A stretch of DNA of 64,000 bases from Enoplolaimus lenunculus (GCA_030248215.1 JASANG010000784.1:1-64000); one strand, 5' to 3'; shown: positions 36,770 to 48,822, numbered from the stretch's first letter. Notes: a model not told the origin generated them from the sequence alone. A program made the numbers and translations.

Positions 36770-37663
36770 ACTGACTGAGTATTTGTTTACTTTACAACGC
36801 CTTTGCCAACAGTTTTGTATACATTTCTTATAATTTTTTATAAACAAGATACCGAAATCAAATGTGCCGAAATACGATATATACTAATCAGCAATGTGTA
36901 GAACAACTATCAAACATTTGAACACAATTAAAAAAAGCGGTTTAAAAAATCAGGTAAATCTTTTACATCATTCAACGTTGCTTATAGTAAAATAAAAATG
37001 TTTTACATTTGTGGATCGAACGAAAAAATAATTTGCTCAAATTTAAAAGAACGAGAAAGAGTCAGCATTTCAAAAAAATTCAAATTTTGACTTACATACA
37101 TATACAACCGGCCCAGCAAAAGTCTACGAGCAGACGGGGGGAGGTTAGTACTTTTTCAGCTAAAAATTGACATTTTCAAAAATCTTTTAACCTGAGCAAA
37201 CTGGGACCGGCAACACAGTGGCTTTATATTTGCGTTTGGGTGTTTTGTTTGCAGCGGCTTTTTTTTTGTTGTTTGCCTGTCAGGGGTCAAAAAATTACAT
37301 AGCTAAAACGGATATGATTGATTACAATACGACAGTGTACGGTTCTGGTTCACCCGAGCCGCGTCTATTTTTTTGTCACCGCTAACAAATAACCATAATA
37401 CAGGAGCCGCTCTATGACGTGATGATTTTGGTATTGAAATTCTAGAATGTGACATATAGAAGTTCGTTTGTCAAATTTTGTAAAAACAACAAAGCTTCAT
37501 ATACGAACGTGTGTCAAGCGGGGATACAGACAGACTGCTCACCCCATGCAAAAATTTTAGCCTGTCTTTCAACTTTTAGTCGCGTTTGTGAGCTTTTGAA
37601 ATCTCATGTCCCTCGTGCATTTTTTGTCGCTTTAAATTTGCGGTTCCTGCGGCCTATATAGAT
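36770..37663. other. No gene seen
   Basis: AT-rich. Short open frames such as 37449-37661 have no support. Confidence 0.4.
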
Positions 37664-37712
37664 AGATAGATAGATATATATAGATAGATAGATATATAAA
37701 TATATATATAAA
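37664..37712. repeat. (GATA)n microsatellite
   Basis: TAGATAGATAGATAGATATA and related GATA/TATA units over about 50 bp. Confidence 0.85.
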
Positions 37713-38148
37713 TTAATGTGATTTTATTAAATATATTGGTGACTATAATAAGATAGGACTGTCAATACCGACGCTTTCATTCCGCATTTTACAGGACCTT
37801 TGAAATGACAGGCAAAATGTGACTTGTTTTTACTGCTCTTCAAAACTGCAAAAAATTGCAATCACACTGCAATTTGTAATAGTAATTCAACAAGCAGCGA
37901 GTCGTTTGGTATTTTGTAAAATTTTTGGAATTCAAGTCATTTTAAAAAATATTTAATTTTGACAAAAAGGTGCAAAAAAGCGACATTTATTCGAAAATGG
38001 TTTTTATTTAAAAATTGACTATTAAACCTTGAAAAAGCATCGACGAATCGAATGGGTTTGTAGCTCAGCGGTGCGCATAGGCGTGGACTACAACGAGTAA
38101 GAGTTGTGTCAAATTTGTTTAAAATGTTACACAGGATACGAACAGTTG

Positions 38149-38423
38149 CACAGTAAATTCGAGTGAGTTGATTAACCAATTCATCTGGCGAGTTGGTTAT
38201 TTCTGAATTAATATCAGTAAACATTAACTCACTCTGATTTGAGTTGATTCTCTCTCTAGGTTGAGTTGACTCTGGGTGAGTTGATTAATTAACTCAGAAT
38301 TCAACTCAAACTTTTGAGTTCTGATAGTCCTAACTCAGACTGAGTGATTCAACTCATTCTGAGTTACAGACTGAGTGATTCAACTCATTGTGAGTTAAAA
38401 TCAACTCACTGAAATTTACAGTG
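38149..38423. mobile_element. Family D MITE
   Basis: Ends CACAGTAAATTCGAGTGAG and, reversed, CACTGTAAATTTCAGTGAG. The module TCAGACTGAGTGATTCAACTC is repeated near the right end. Confidence 0.8.
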
Positions 38424-38562
38424 TAGTTGATTCAGGGTGAGTTGAATAATTAAACCAGAGTGAGCTTTATTGACTGAGAATTGTGAGTTCTGAAAGTCCT
38501 AACTCAGACTGAGTGATTCAACTCATTCTGAGTTAAAATCAACTCACTCAAATTTACAGTGT
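38424..38562. mobile_element. Right half of a family D MITE, in tandem with the preceding copy
   Basis: It starts inside the element at GTTGATTCAGGGTGAGTTG and ends with the normal right end TTTACAGTGTG. Head-to-tail placement suggests unequal exchange or replication slippage. Confidence 0.7.
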
Positions 38563-38917
38563 GGAAGTAGAATAAAATTTGTGACAATCAACCGTTAACC
38601 AGTCATCTAAACACTGAAAGTAAGGACTGGCATTAAAAATTCGGGACTAGCAATTTGATATAAACCAGCACATTATTACTATTTAGGAAAATATAACCAA
38701 GATTTTTAATTTTGAAAAGTGGCCTAAATTCTAACAGACCCACTGGGCATTTTTTTTTCTGGTTCGCCGGATGTCTGGTTCACCTCTATTTAAAATTATG
38801 ACCCCGCCAATAAGTATCTTTGAAACAGATTCAAAGTGCATCATAATGTCCCCATGAAATTCTGAACAAGCCACCTATCCTAGCACTTGTTTAAGTTCTA
38901 CCACGGATTAAACCACA

Positions 38918-39080
38918 CCCGTAGCCAGCTCACCTTGCTAGGGGGTGGCGGGCAATAAAACTTTTTAGCAGGGGCATACAAAGCGTATCGATAACTTTCA
39001 CGCAAGGTTAAAATTTTTTAAGGGGGAACAAAATTCTTCCAGAGGGGGTCTGCCCTCTCTGACCCCCCTCTGACTACGGG
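38918..39080. mobile_element. Family J element
   Basis: Ends CCCGTAGCCAGCTCACCTTG and CTGACTACGGG are inverted. Internal landmarks TTTCACGCAAGGTTAAAATTTT and a G-rich/C-rich pair near the right end are shared with 51077 and 62006. Confidence 0.65.
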
Positions 39081-39380
39081 TCCACTCAATCCTTAAACCA
39101 ATACCATCGGTTTTAATTTTCAATAGGCTTTGTCAGCTGCGATTTTTATTACAGGTACAGAAACGAATTTATTACCATTTTGTTGCTAAAATATGCACCC
39201 GTTTGGGGCCGTGGTTGGGTGTGCCCCTCAATGCTGTCGGTGCCTTCCGCTGATTGGCTACGTGAAATATCAAAGATTTTGTAATCCCCTCTAGTTTACA
39301 TTGTTCGCTGGCTGCTAAAAATATTACCATGTCTACGTGTATTGATATTTTGTGTTACAAAATACTTTCGATCGATCCAT

Positions 39381-39582
39381 GGTCTATGTATAGCACAGAT
39401 CCGGATCGTTTTCCGACAGGGCTGTATATAGTCAGTTTGAGCTTAAGGCTAACTTTTTTGCTTAGGCTTAGGCTTTAGGGTTAGAAATATGCTCATTCTT
39501 ACGCTTAGGCATAGGCTTAGGCTTAGGCTTAGACTTAGGAATATGCTTATGCTACTGTTCCGGCCTGTTCTATACATTGGCC
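39381..39582 (-). mobile_element. Telomere-like hAT MITE, type I variant
   Basis: Left end GGTCTATGTATAGCACAG, then GATCCGGATCGTTTTCCG; right end CGGCCTGTTCTATACATTGG. At least eight TTAGGC-type hexamers. Flanks CGATCCAT and TGATTCAT agree at 6 of 8. Confidence 0.8.
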
Positions 39583-39638
39583 TGATTCATGATAGTTTAG
39601 AAACATACAAGAACACTAAACCATCCCATTCCAAAAGT

Positions 39639-40041
39639 GACCCATGTAATGATCAGGGGCGGAACGTTTTTGGACTAAAATAGAGAAAGCGTACACTGCT
39701 AAAAATGGCGAGTCAAATTGACTCTCTCCGAAATAGGCTTTTTCGGACTCACATATCGAGTCAACTTCGACTCCGCCAGAGTCAAATCCCGACACACCCG
39801 AGTCGCTCAGTGAGTCGAATTTGACTCTAGCGGAGTTGAATTTGACACAGTTTGTGCACTCCCGAAAAGCCTATTTCTGAGAGAGTCAATTTAACTCACC
39901 ATTTTTTGCTGTGTAAAGCTTTACATTAATTTTTATGCTTAGGTTTTAGGCATAGGCTAAGCTCGTTCTTTCGTTTAGCTTTAGGCATTGGCTAAGGAAT
40001 ATGCTTATACTACTGTTCTGCCCCTGTTCTTTACATTAGCC
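39639..40041 (-). mobile_element. Telomere-like hAT MITE, type I, split by a nested family C MITE
   Basis: Ends GACCCATGTAATGATCAGG and CTGTTCTTTACATTAGCC. Flanks CCAAAAGT and TCAAAAGT (7 of 8). A complete family C element sits at 39694-39913, so family C moved after this insertion. Confidence 0.85.
39694..39913. mobile_element. Family C MITE nested in a telomere-like MITE
   Basis: Ends CACTGCTAAAAATGGCGAG and CACCATTTTTTGCTGTG, flanked by TA on both sides (39692-39693 and 39914-39915). The best example of the TA target site in this family. Confidence 0.85.
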
Positions 40042-40654
40042 TCAAAAGTTTACATAACCGGTAAAAGCAAACAAACCGGGTGTAAAAATGTGAAAATGCT
40101 TTTTGTTCCGGCTTGGCACAGGCGTTTTACAATCCCGTTTGCGTGATTATAATGTAAATGTCATTAATATCTGCTCTAAAGTGCTATTTTGTGTTGCATA
40201 CAAAAATATGATAAATATACAGCCTAATCCCCAGGGTAGCTATGTAAGATTTTAGCAAGCCAATAGATCCTACAGGGTTTACCGTGAACAGGACACTGTT
40301 TGCAGCGGTAATTTTTGCATTTTATTTCGCAATTTAACCGTTTAGCTATGAAATTATTAATGTAATTATTTTTCAAAGCGAAAACATTGTAAGCTTTGAG
40401 GTTTGTGTATTAGTGTAATGATTGAAAATAAAATTGTGTCTGAGAAAATTAAAATGCTTGATAGAGAAAAAAAAATTTAAAAAAGAGAATTGATAATAAT
40501 AAAAATATATAAAACATGCTACAGTTTGGCTGTGCGCTTAAACGCATTATATTTTGACGAAATTGGAATAACAAACAATTATTAGGTCCGTTACATACCA
40601 TGTATGTAGGTTCTGGTGATCCTTAAGTTTCATCAATCTAGGTGCATAGGAACC
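40042..40654. other. No gene seen
   Basis: AT-rich sequence with no repeat recognised. Confidence 0.4.
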
Positions 40655-40735
40655 GGGATTTCCGACCTTTTAACTATGCCATACAAGGCTGGCGGAGTCT
40701 GAGGCAAGCGCTTTACCACTGCGTCACGTACCTCA
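40655..40735 (-). repeat. tRNA-like unit
   Basis: On the minus strand GTGACGCAGTGGTAAAGCGC resembles box A and GGTCGGAAATCC resembles box B. The anticodon stem is poor. Possible SINE head; no body was recognised. Confidence 0.4.
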
Positions 40736-40799
40736 CCTAAAATTTAAATTTTGGCGGGAATATTAAATTTTTGGCGGGTTGTCTTATGCTACGTCTGAA

Positions 40800-40995
40800 A
40801 CTACATAATGGAATATCATATGATACCCCAAACCCGTCTTGTTGAATATCATATCATAATGCTTTTAATTTGGAATATCATATGATATTCAACAACATGT
40901 CTGATTATGTCACGTAACATTCTAACACTTGTATGTTGAGATAACCTGAGAACCCGTGCTTTGTATAGCAATATCACATGATATTCGACTTTTGT
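40800..40995. repeat. Cluster of ATATCATATGATAT palindromes
   Basis: GGAATATCATATGATA, GAATATCATATCATA, GGAATATCATATGATATTC and ATATCACATGATATTCG occur within 200 bp. One copy also lies near 14255, just before a family C element. Likely ends of an unrecognised element. Confidence 0.5.
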
Positions 40996-41142
40996 CTTTC
41001 CGTGTCATATGATGGTAACAAAAATTTATGTTGATGTCGAATCAACATGTGACAAAACGTGAACCGACTGCACCGGTTATAACGTGAACCCCGCATATGC
41101 CTGAGAATAAAGATAATCCTATTTACTGATAATCCTATTTAC

Positions 41143-41205
41143 TAAGTCTAGTCCTAAGCCTAAGCTTAACCGAAAAAAATTAGTCTAAAGCTTAAACTTT
41201 CTCGT
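41143..41205 (+). mobile_element. Fragment of a telomere-like MITE core
   Basis: CCTAAGCCTAAGCTTAACCG is followed by AAATTAGTCTAAAGCTTAA, the standard core junction. No ends. Confidence 0.55.
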
Positions 41206-41432
41206 TGAGAGAAATAAACAATGTCAAACGATTAAACCGGACAACAACGTTTAGAAATATTTGGATGTGAAATTGCGTTACATCGTTCCTGAGATTACAC
41301 TACAGCATCCGTAAAATAGGAATATGGTCGGAAAATTCAAATTCATTCGAAGCCAGATTTAAGTTGATATTTTTTAATTTTCAATTTTGTGACAACAAAT
41401 ATAACTTGAAAAAATGTGACGCGTTAGTAGTA

Positions 41433-41743
41433 CACTACAAAAAATGGTGAGTGAAATTGTCTCTTAACGAAACAGACTTTTCCTGACTACACAAACTGAG
41501 GTTGAGTCGAATTTGACTCTGGCGGAGTTGAAGTTGACTTAATTTGTGTAGTCCGCAAAAGCCTATTTCGGAGAGAGTCATTTTGACTCACCATTTTTTG
41601 CTGTGTACAGATTTTGCACTTTCCCAATTATATATTTCTGACTGCCGATTTTTGGAACTCAGCGAATACAACTTTACTCAGTTTGTGTAGTCCGGAAAAG
41701 CCTGTTTCGGAAACAGTCAATTTAACTAACCATTTTTTGCAGT
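41433..41743. mobile_element. Family C MITE plus a second half-copy
   Basis: A TA-flanked element at 41433-41605 is followed by about 70 bp of non-family sequence and then another right half (CAGTTTGTGTAGTCCGG...CCATTTTTTGCAGTG) to 41743. The 70-bp segment is shared with the flank at 31892-31950. Confidence 0.75.
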
Positions 41744-42060
41744 GTATAGCTCTGTACAAGATCATTTTTCGACTGTACCGATGAGCGTTATTAATTTTAA
41801 CAATTAAAATAATTGCCAACGTGAATGTTTTCATATTAACCCGCAGTGAAATAGGTCAACCAAACAAATACACACCACTACCTGACCGCGCGTGAAAAAA
41901 AGCTATAATATATTGATGGAACAGAGTAAACTTTTTGTTTACGGCCAATGAACAATATCCGCATTTGAAAAATTTTGAAGTTCTTCCGGTGTAATTTGAC
42001 CAAATTATTTTCTTAAAATCATGGTGTACCCAAAATGCTACCTTAGCTAAGAAAACAACA

Positions 42061-42481
42061 CACTAAATTCCAGTGAGTTGATTTTAACTGAGAATGAGTT
42101 GAATGTTTTAAATTGATTTATGACTCTTGATATATATACGCGGTAAGTGTATAAAAAGCAAAACGATTGCTATTCATGTCCACAGTGGTTGCATGCTTGA
42201 CTCGAGTGTATGAGGAATGAGGTTCGATTCCCGGCGTGGTCCTTAACTTTGGGCAAAAGTTTGAACACGGGTCGTGCAGACCGTATTGTTCCAACAAGGA
42301 CTGTCACAACTCAGAATGCTACGTTTATTCAACTTGTCCTGAGTAAATTAATCAACTCACCCGTACTCAGCTCAGCTTAGATTGAGAATCAACTCAACTC
42401 AGAGTAAGTTCATGTTCACTGCATTTAACTCACAAATAACTAACCAATATCTGATTCGCCAACTCATTGGTATTTTCAGTG
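42061..42481. mobile_element. Family D MITE split by a tRNA-bearing insertion
   Basis: The left arm 42061-42104 (CACTAAATTCCAGTGAG) and right arm from about 42306 to 42481 are normal family D sequence. The 200 bp between them do not belong to the family and include a tRNA-like unit. Confidence 0.7.
42105..42305 (+). repeat. Insertion with tRNA-like unit (possible SINE)
   Basis: The tRNA-like part (about 42176-42242) has box A-like CCACAGTGGTTGCATGC and a good box B, GAGGTTCGATTCCC. The surrounding sequence does not match the SINE-like unit at 24112, so it may be a separate family. It is younger than the family D host. Confidence 0.5.
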
Positions 42482-42852
42482 CAAGGACGTCTTTTATTAA
42501 GCGTATGACAAATCTTCTTTTCTTATTGTTAAATAACAGAAAAATAGCGAATATACTCTAAATATATGGTTTTTTCAAAGCAGGTTGTTTTACCTGGTAC
42601 TGAAATGTGCCAGAACGTCACTCAAACGATGTTTATTTGTGAAAAACCTTAAGTTTATTGCGCAAAAATATGGATACCTAACCTTCCTACCATTAAACTT
42701 TAAGAACATTTTTGGACATTTTATTTCTGGCTTCCGGTGTACCAACCAACACGTTTTTTGGCATCTGCTTAGCTAGGAAATTATTGCAAGAATGCCTAGA
42801 AATATATAGATAAATTATTCATCTTAAACTCCACGAATTCAACTAAGAACGG

Positions 42853-43031
42853 ACCCATAGCGAAGGTTGTGGGGCCAGAGGGGCGCTCAGTTCCCGTGTA
42901 TAAATTTTAGCCCCCCCTTTGAAAAAATTTTCGCCTCCCTAGAACATTTTCAATGGTAAGTCATTGGAAACCCTTGAATGCCCTTGGTGCAAAATTTTTG
43001 GCCACCCCTAGCAAGGTGAGCTGGCTACGGG
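42853..43031. mobile_element. Family J element
   Basis: Left end ACCCATAGCGAAGG, right end GCAAGGTGAGCTGGCTACGGG, internal GTAAGTCATTGGAAACCCTTG. Same orientation as 32011. Confidence 0.55.
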
Positions 43032-43616
43032 CCTGACTTGGAACTATTTAAAAAATTTTAAAAAATTTAACAGTTTGCCATTTGCTAATTCACCATGAGC
43101 AACGACTTAATTCTTTTAAGTATACTCGCGTGCTAAATGAATTTGAAAGATTTGAAACTCCGCATTATCAAGACTCACAACCGGAACAAGCTGGTTGCGT
43201 GCAAAATGCCACTTGTCTCAAAATAAAGCAAGTTTTACCGAAATGGGTTTTATGACGCACAAAAAACAAACTTTTAAGACTTATTTTGGCGTTTAAATTA
43301 AACAAAATTAAGATTTAAATTCGTTTTAAGTCTTACCATTACCGGTTTACTGAGGCCGAAGTTTTGGAGTACAACCAATGCAGTGTAAAGTTGATATGAT
43401 GTAATAACCACCTTGTCAAAGCTTCTTAGCAAGTGAAACTATTGCATTTGGTAATTATTAAATTTTAGCTTACAACTGCAGTTCAAAACCACTCATATGT
43501 TTTGGTTTATTTTCGCCACGCCAGTAGCCATGCTGACGTGTTAAAGTTGGCGGATTTAGAGTAGATTATTAACATTTTGAAATTTTTTGTACAATTATTA
43601 GTCAATGGCCAATGTA
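43032..43616. other. No gene seen
   Basis: AT-rich sequence without recognised repeats. Confidence 0.4.
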
Positions 43617-43819
43617 AAAAAATAGGGCCAAAACAGTATTATAAGCATTTTCCCACGCCTAAGCCTAAGCCTAAGCCTCAGCCTAAGCGCATAAATTAGT
43701 TTATTCCTAAGCCTAAACCTAAGCCTAAGCCTAAGCCAAGCAAAAAAATAGTCTAAATCTTAAGCTTACTCTATTCTAGTCCAAAGAAAAACGTTCCGCT
43801 CCTGATCTTTACATGGGCC
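43617..43819 (+). mobile_element. Telomere-like hAT MITE, type I
   Basis: Ends GGCCAATGTAAAAAAATAGG and CTGATCTTTACATGGGCC. Two GCCTAA blocks (five and four hexamers) surround ATAAATTAGTTTATTC. The target duplication is not clear. Confidence 0.85.
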
Positions 43820-44117
43820 ATCAAATTTCACGGAGATGAGCAGAAGGCTCTACCCTCTGGCCCCCTTTGATGTTTTCGAGGCCATAATTTGCGTAGCTCT
43901 AAACAACCGGCTTAAACTTGGTTTAGGTTGTAAAAAGTCTTCATTTATGGAAGGTTTATGGAGTAAATTTTTATGACCGAGAACCGGTCGTTGAAAAACG
44001 TTGGTAAATATTTTTTGGTTTTAAAATTTAAAAGTTTCAAAGTGTTAAAAGCAAGCATTATTTGAAAAATATTACATTTTGAGAAAACACCTTTAAGAAT
44101 ATCTTACTTGTTTACTG

Positions 44118-44610
44118 TACAGTACCTAGCGGCCTGAATAACAGGGGGAGGTAATAAGAGTCCGGAGTTGGTACACAGTAAATTTCAGTGAGTTGCTTTT
44201 AACTCAGAATGAGTTGAATCACTTAGACTGTCAGTTAGGCCTATCAGAACTCAGTATTCTGAGTTGATTCAGCTCGTTCTGAGTTAATTAACTGCCCCGT
44301 AAGCAACTAAAACTCAGAGTAACAATTAACAAAACTCATAGTGAGCTAAGGTTTTGTGTTGTTAACTCAGAAATAACTAAGTTTCCGTTTGAGTCTGATT
44401 AATTAACTCATTGGAAGTTACAGTGTATGTTGAGTCTGACAATTAATAGTAGTATGTTTTCTAATTAGAGTACCTAAACGGATAGAGTTCAAAATTTCCC
44501 AAACTAGTCCATACACGTCATTTTTACTGTAATTAGATCGCGTAAATGCTTTCTGGACCAAATTATATTCAGTAGATACAAAACTCAATTGATTGCCAGA
44601 ATTTGGCCTG
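44118..44610. mobile_element. Family E MITE remnant, interrupted by a family D MITE
   Basis: ACAGTACCTAGCGGCCTGAATAA and later CTAATTAGAGTACCTAAACGG mark worn family E sequence on both sides of the element at 44174-44425. The right end is not found. Confidence 0.5.
44174..44425. mobile_element. Family D MITE nested in family E sequence
   Basis: Ends CACAGTAAATTTCAGTGAG and, reversed, CACTGTAACTTCCAATGAG, flanked by TA on both sides. Confidence 0.85.
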
Positions 44611-45257
44611 ATATAATAACCAGGATACACACATGCCGTAAAACCAAGATTGGTCTGTAGAGAACCAATCACCAGCCGCATATAGAGGTATATTGCAATC
44701 AGCGTACCAGCGAATGAAAAGCGCTGAAATCAGTTTGCACTTACACTAAAGCTTTGCGCAGATTTTGCTTGTTTAAACGTCCCAAGGTTCCTTAATGAAT
44801 CATGAAATTTTAAGCTTGGCCATAAGCTTTAGGACAGAACACGGACTAAATTCAAACAAATATATTATAATCTGAAATAGGATTTCAAAGAATAAATCTC
44901 TTTTCATATTATCCCAAGAGAATTAATGTATAAACTTATAGACGCATGAATTAACGACTTTTGAGCTAAATATTTAAAACTGAGAAGTCTAACCTATTTT
45001 AAGTAGTTCGTAGAATGGTGTTATATCAAAATTTTGCTATTAATATTAGAATTTTTAAGGCTTTTAAACAAGCAGTAAGATAATCGAAACTCAGATGCGG
45101 AGAATCGAAGATAATTGATTTTAGGTTAAGTTTGAAGTCAAAATCACTAGTTGAACACTGATTCAAGTGTATAAAAGTTCGAACTCTAAAATCCAAGTAA
45201 TAAATATAAAGATAATCGCTTTCATTTTGAGCATTTGTGTAAGGTCTAATTTAGTAA
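44611..45257. other. No gene seen
   Basis: AT-rich sequence; no repeat or coding signal recognised. Confidence 0.4.
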
Positions 45258-45515
45258 TTGCCGATTGGCTAAAATATCTGAAGTTGCTGATTGGCTAAAA
45301 TATCTAAAGTTGCCGATTGGCTACAATATCTAAAGTTGATGATTGGCTAAAATATCTAAAGTTGCCGATTGGCTACAATATCTAAAGTTGATGATTGGCT
45401 AAAATATCTAAAGTTGCCGATTGGCTACAATATCTAAAGTTGATGATTGGCTAAAATATCTAAAGTTGCCGATTGGCTAAAATATCTAAAGTTGATGATT
45501 GGCTAAAATATCTAA
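45258..45515 (+). repeat. Tandem array of 26-bp units with CCAAT boxes
   Basis: About ten units of the form GATTGGCTA(A/C)AATATCTAAAGTTG. Unit types alternate (GCCGATTGG and GATGATTGG; AAA and ACA), giving a 52-bp higher-order repeat. Every unit carries ATTGG, the CCAAT box on the other strand. Confidence 0.95.
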
Positions 45516-45550
45516 GGTTCCTATTTAATTTCATGCGTTTCAAATAATTT

Positions 45551-45777
45551 GGCCAATGTTACTTTAAGGGGCGTAACAGTAGTTTAAGCGTATTCCTAAA
45601 CCTAAGCCTAAAACCTAAGCGTTGTAGAAATGTGTTCATTAGCCTAAGCCTAAGCCTAAGCCTAAGCCTAAGCCTAAACCTAAGCTTAAGAAAGCTAACA
45701 AAAAATGTAGTATAGAATCTAAACACTGTTTTATGGACCCCTCACAAACCTGGACGCCCCTTAAAGTACCATGGGCC
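45551..45777 (+). mobile_element. Telomere-like hAT MITE, type II
   Basis: Ends GGCCAATGTTACTTTAAGGG and CCCCTTAAAGTACCATGGGCC (given up to 20 bases). The body has at least eight GCCTAA hexamers. Flanked by AATAATTT at 45543-45550 and 45778-45785, a perfect 8-bp target duplication. Confidence 0.9.
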
Positions 45778-46228
45778 AATAATTTCATAGACTATGTAAG
45801 CATAGGCTGGTGTAGCGAATTTTAACTTAAATAAAATCTTTCAACTAACTTTTGAACGGGTGGATTAGCATAATATGCAGGGTGCACTTTCAGTTTTACG
45901 ATTTGAGTTGTGCAATTGGATTCGCGTGTCATTATAAGCGCCGGAAAGCCAGGTACATTGCATCAAACCACAACTTCGTCCTCCTGTAGTCTCTTAAGCT
46001 ATTTTTCATATTTGTAGGGTATATAAAATAAAATATACTGCTTAAGGGAGTCACAGTATCGGCCTATGACATGATTTACTTTACTCAAAATCCGACATTC
46101 TTGAACCGCCACCTCAGCGTTTAATTTTTTTGTCAATTTTAGCTTCTTCAGTCAACACCGATAGCGTTCACTCAAATTAAACGCCACAACGAGATTGCGG
46201 TTAAAACAAACCTACCGCGCCGTACATC

Positions 46229-46429
46229 GGCCCATGTAACGATCGAGAGCGGAACGCCTTTCCGAGGGGCTGCAATAGAATAAGCTTAAGCTTTAGACTA
46301 TTTATGGCATTGGTGTAGGCTTAGCTTTAGGTATAAGCTCATTGTTATGCTTGTGGTTAGGTTTAGGCTCGGGAATATGCTTAGGAATATGCTTATACTA
46401 CTGTTACATACCAGTTGTTTTCATTGGCC
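46229..46429 (-). mobile_element. Telomere-like hAT MITE, type I
   Basis: Ends GGCCCATGTAACGATCGAG and CAGTTGTTTTCATTGGCC. Flanks CGTACATC and TATACATC agree at 6 of 8. The TTAGGC blocks are more diverged than in other copies. Confidence 0.8.
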
Positions 46430-46667
46430 TATACATCGAAAGAACTAGCTTATAAACATGGTAGAAAAAAAGCCATCATAATAGCTAAATGGGCTTTATG
46501 AATGAATTATTCATTAATCTTTTCGGTAAGAATGCTTCAGAAAAAAGTTTATATACTTCGGTTGTTGCGAGCTGTCAAACAAACGACTCGAAATGTGTTT
46601 GAAAATTATAGCTCAAAGTATAAATATCCTAATTTTGCTCATGTTGAATATTGTGGTTTAAATCTTC

Positions 46668-46884
46668 GCCCGTATCCTCAAATGTGTGTAGTACCTATTA
46701 CCAGTTGATAATAGGTCTTGTAATTTCGAACCAACGAACGTTAACGCTTTGGATTCAGCACATTTTACGCATATGATTTGCACATTCCTGTATTCATTAT
46801 GAGTGCAGCATCTGCAATTGTTTGTGAGTTTGAAAACCTGTTACTAACTGATGATAGTTGGTATACACATTTGAGAATATGGGC
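46668..46884. mobile_element. Family F MITE
   Basis: Ends GCCCGTATCCTCAAATGTGT and CACATTTGAGAATATGGGC are nearly perfect inverted repeats. Modules ACCAGTTGATAATAGG and AACTGATGATAG match 17649 and 54431. Confidence 0.85.
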
Positions 46885-47228
46885 GCGAATCGCAGTTTAG
46901 TTTAACGACTATGATTTGAAAAATAAGAACTACAAAAGTTACACACTAATTATGTTCAGATATTGTTTCTGTTGCTATCATAAAAGAAAATTGTAGAAAA
47001 AATTCAAACCGAGTTCTGCGCTAAACTTAAACTGGAATTATAAAATCGAAAAAACACAACTTTTCCAAATTCGGAGAATTTTTGAAAAATCTTATATAAA
47101 GAACCCACCAGAAATTTCCGGTTTTCTACTGGAACCACCGAGATAAGCTTTATCCTTAGTGTTGCTACTGCTTTTGAATTGCGTAACCAAAGTGATTGTG
47201 TACGCTACATAAAGGTGCTCCTCAAAAA

Positions 47229-47425
47229 TCAGAACAGGGGCGGAACAGTAGTATAAGCACATACCTAAGCCTAAAGCCTATACCAAAGTTTAAGAATAAG
47301 TGTATTAGAATGAGCTTATACCTAAAGCATAAGGTTAAATTAAAAAATTAGTCTAAATAGTCTAAATCTTAAGCTTACTCTATTCCAGTTCCACAGAATA
47401 AACGTTTCGCCCCTGATCTTTACAA
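47229..47425 (+). mobile_element. Telomere-like hAT MITE, type I, worn ends
   Basis: AATCAGAACAGGGGCGGAAC at the left and TTTCGCCCCTGATCTTTAC at the right; the outermost GGCC is lost at both ends. The core is short and diverged. Confidence 0.75.
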
Positions 47426-48822
47426 GTAATGCACTTTTACAGCAACTGATTGTCTCCTTACGTCACGTTTTAATTTAAATTCAGCGCTTGTTCAGCGGCT
47501 GGAAGAAAGATTCAAATAATACTTGAAAATGCGGGCATTACAAAAGCTTAATTATCAAACTAAAATTACGCAGGTAAAAATTGAATTTCGTCAAATTTTT
47601 GAAAAAAAATTACTTTGCTAATTATTTCGCTTCTGTATCTTGAAGTTTAGAAGTTTTCAGTAAATCTTTAAATCTCCTTTATTGCCATTCAAATAACCGG
47701 CCAAATTACCTCAAATTAGAACTTTGGCAAATTAACAAATTGTAAAATTTAAAAAAATTCTGTGCTCATTATTTCACAGTTTTGGCCTAAAAGCACTCTA
47801 TATTCAATATACTTACTCTATTGTATCATCGATAGCTAAATAAACCAGCTAAAATATAGCATTTTAACTAGTTAATTATCTCATAATTTTAAAATTTGAC
47901 TTTCGGCAAATTTAAAAAACCTACTTTAATTCACTTTTGTACTAGCAAATTTTAGTATTTCTTGAGTCTAGCACACTACGCCGCCATTGTTTGCAAGATT
48001 ACTACTTCGTTGTCTGGTTCAACTACCAGACGATCGCGTTGACATTTTCAATCAGACACCAGACCAAAACAAACCTTGAAACCTGATAGTTTCTGTGAAA
48101 GGTACAAAATGGACCCGGTGGATATAAAACGTGATCAAAATATATATAACTGTCGGTGGCACTAGCGGATTTAAACGGTCTGGGGGGACGTACGTACCAC
48201 CGTCAGAAAAATTTTTTGTGATAAAATAGTACAATTTTCGGTGAAAATTTGCTCATATATAGCATACAGTAAAAATTACGTTTCATAACTTTTGCCAGCC
48301 CGTTCCTCCCCCCCGACAGAAATTTCTGGGGATTCGCCGCTGGTCGGTAGGTCGGCTTTTACGAGCAGTGGTTCAGATTAAACATAAACGTAATGGAATT
48401 AGTGAAAAAAACTTTAAATTAATAAGTTTTGGGTAAAACTGAAATTCCAAACATACATGCAAATCAGTCCTACCAGTCATCGTTTATTTCCTTCTACAAT
48501 AACGATGGTGCTCTATACATTCTCGTGCCATCCCCCAAGGCGCTCCAAAAGATTACAACTTTTACCAGCATCGGCCGGCAGCGGACGACTCTGGACGACA
48601 ACGGACTTCATAAAAATAGCCAACAAGTACGGCGCCAATCTAAGGCTGCTTTGATAGACAGCAAAACACAACTCCCCCCGTCATCACTGTTATTAATTTA
48701 AAAGCATAAGCCTAAACCATAAGCCTGCGACTACGCATACGCTTTTAAACCTAATTTTGCCTCGAAGAAACAATTACCAAGGCCTAAATGCATGGAAGTA
48801 TATCAGATATGAGAGAAAAATT
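47426..48822. other. No supported gene
   Basis: Mostly AT-rich. Two overlapping open frames at 48429-48701 lie in a slightly GC-richer patch but show no family resemblance and no clear splice signals. Short CATAAGCCTAAACC runs at 48700-48750 are MITE-like. Confidence 0.4.

Noticed and set aside
48429-48701. Overlapping open frames of 90 and 65 codons
   Set aside because: No recognisable domain, no consistent splice sites and no clear codon bias. Left uncalled.
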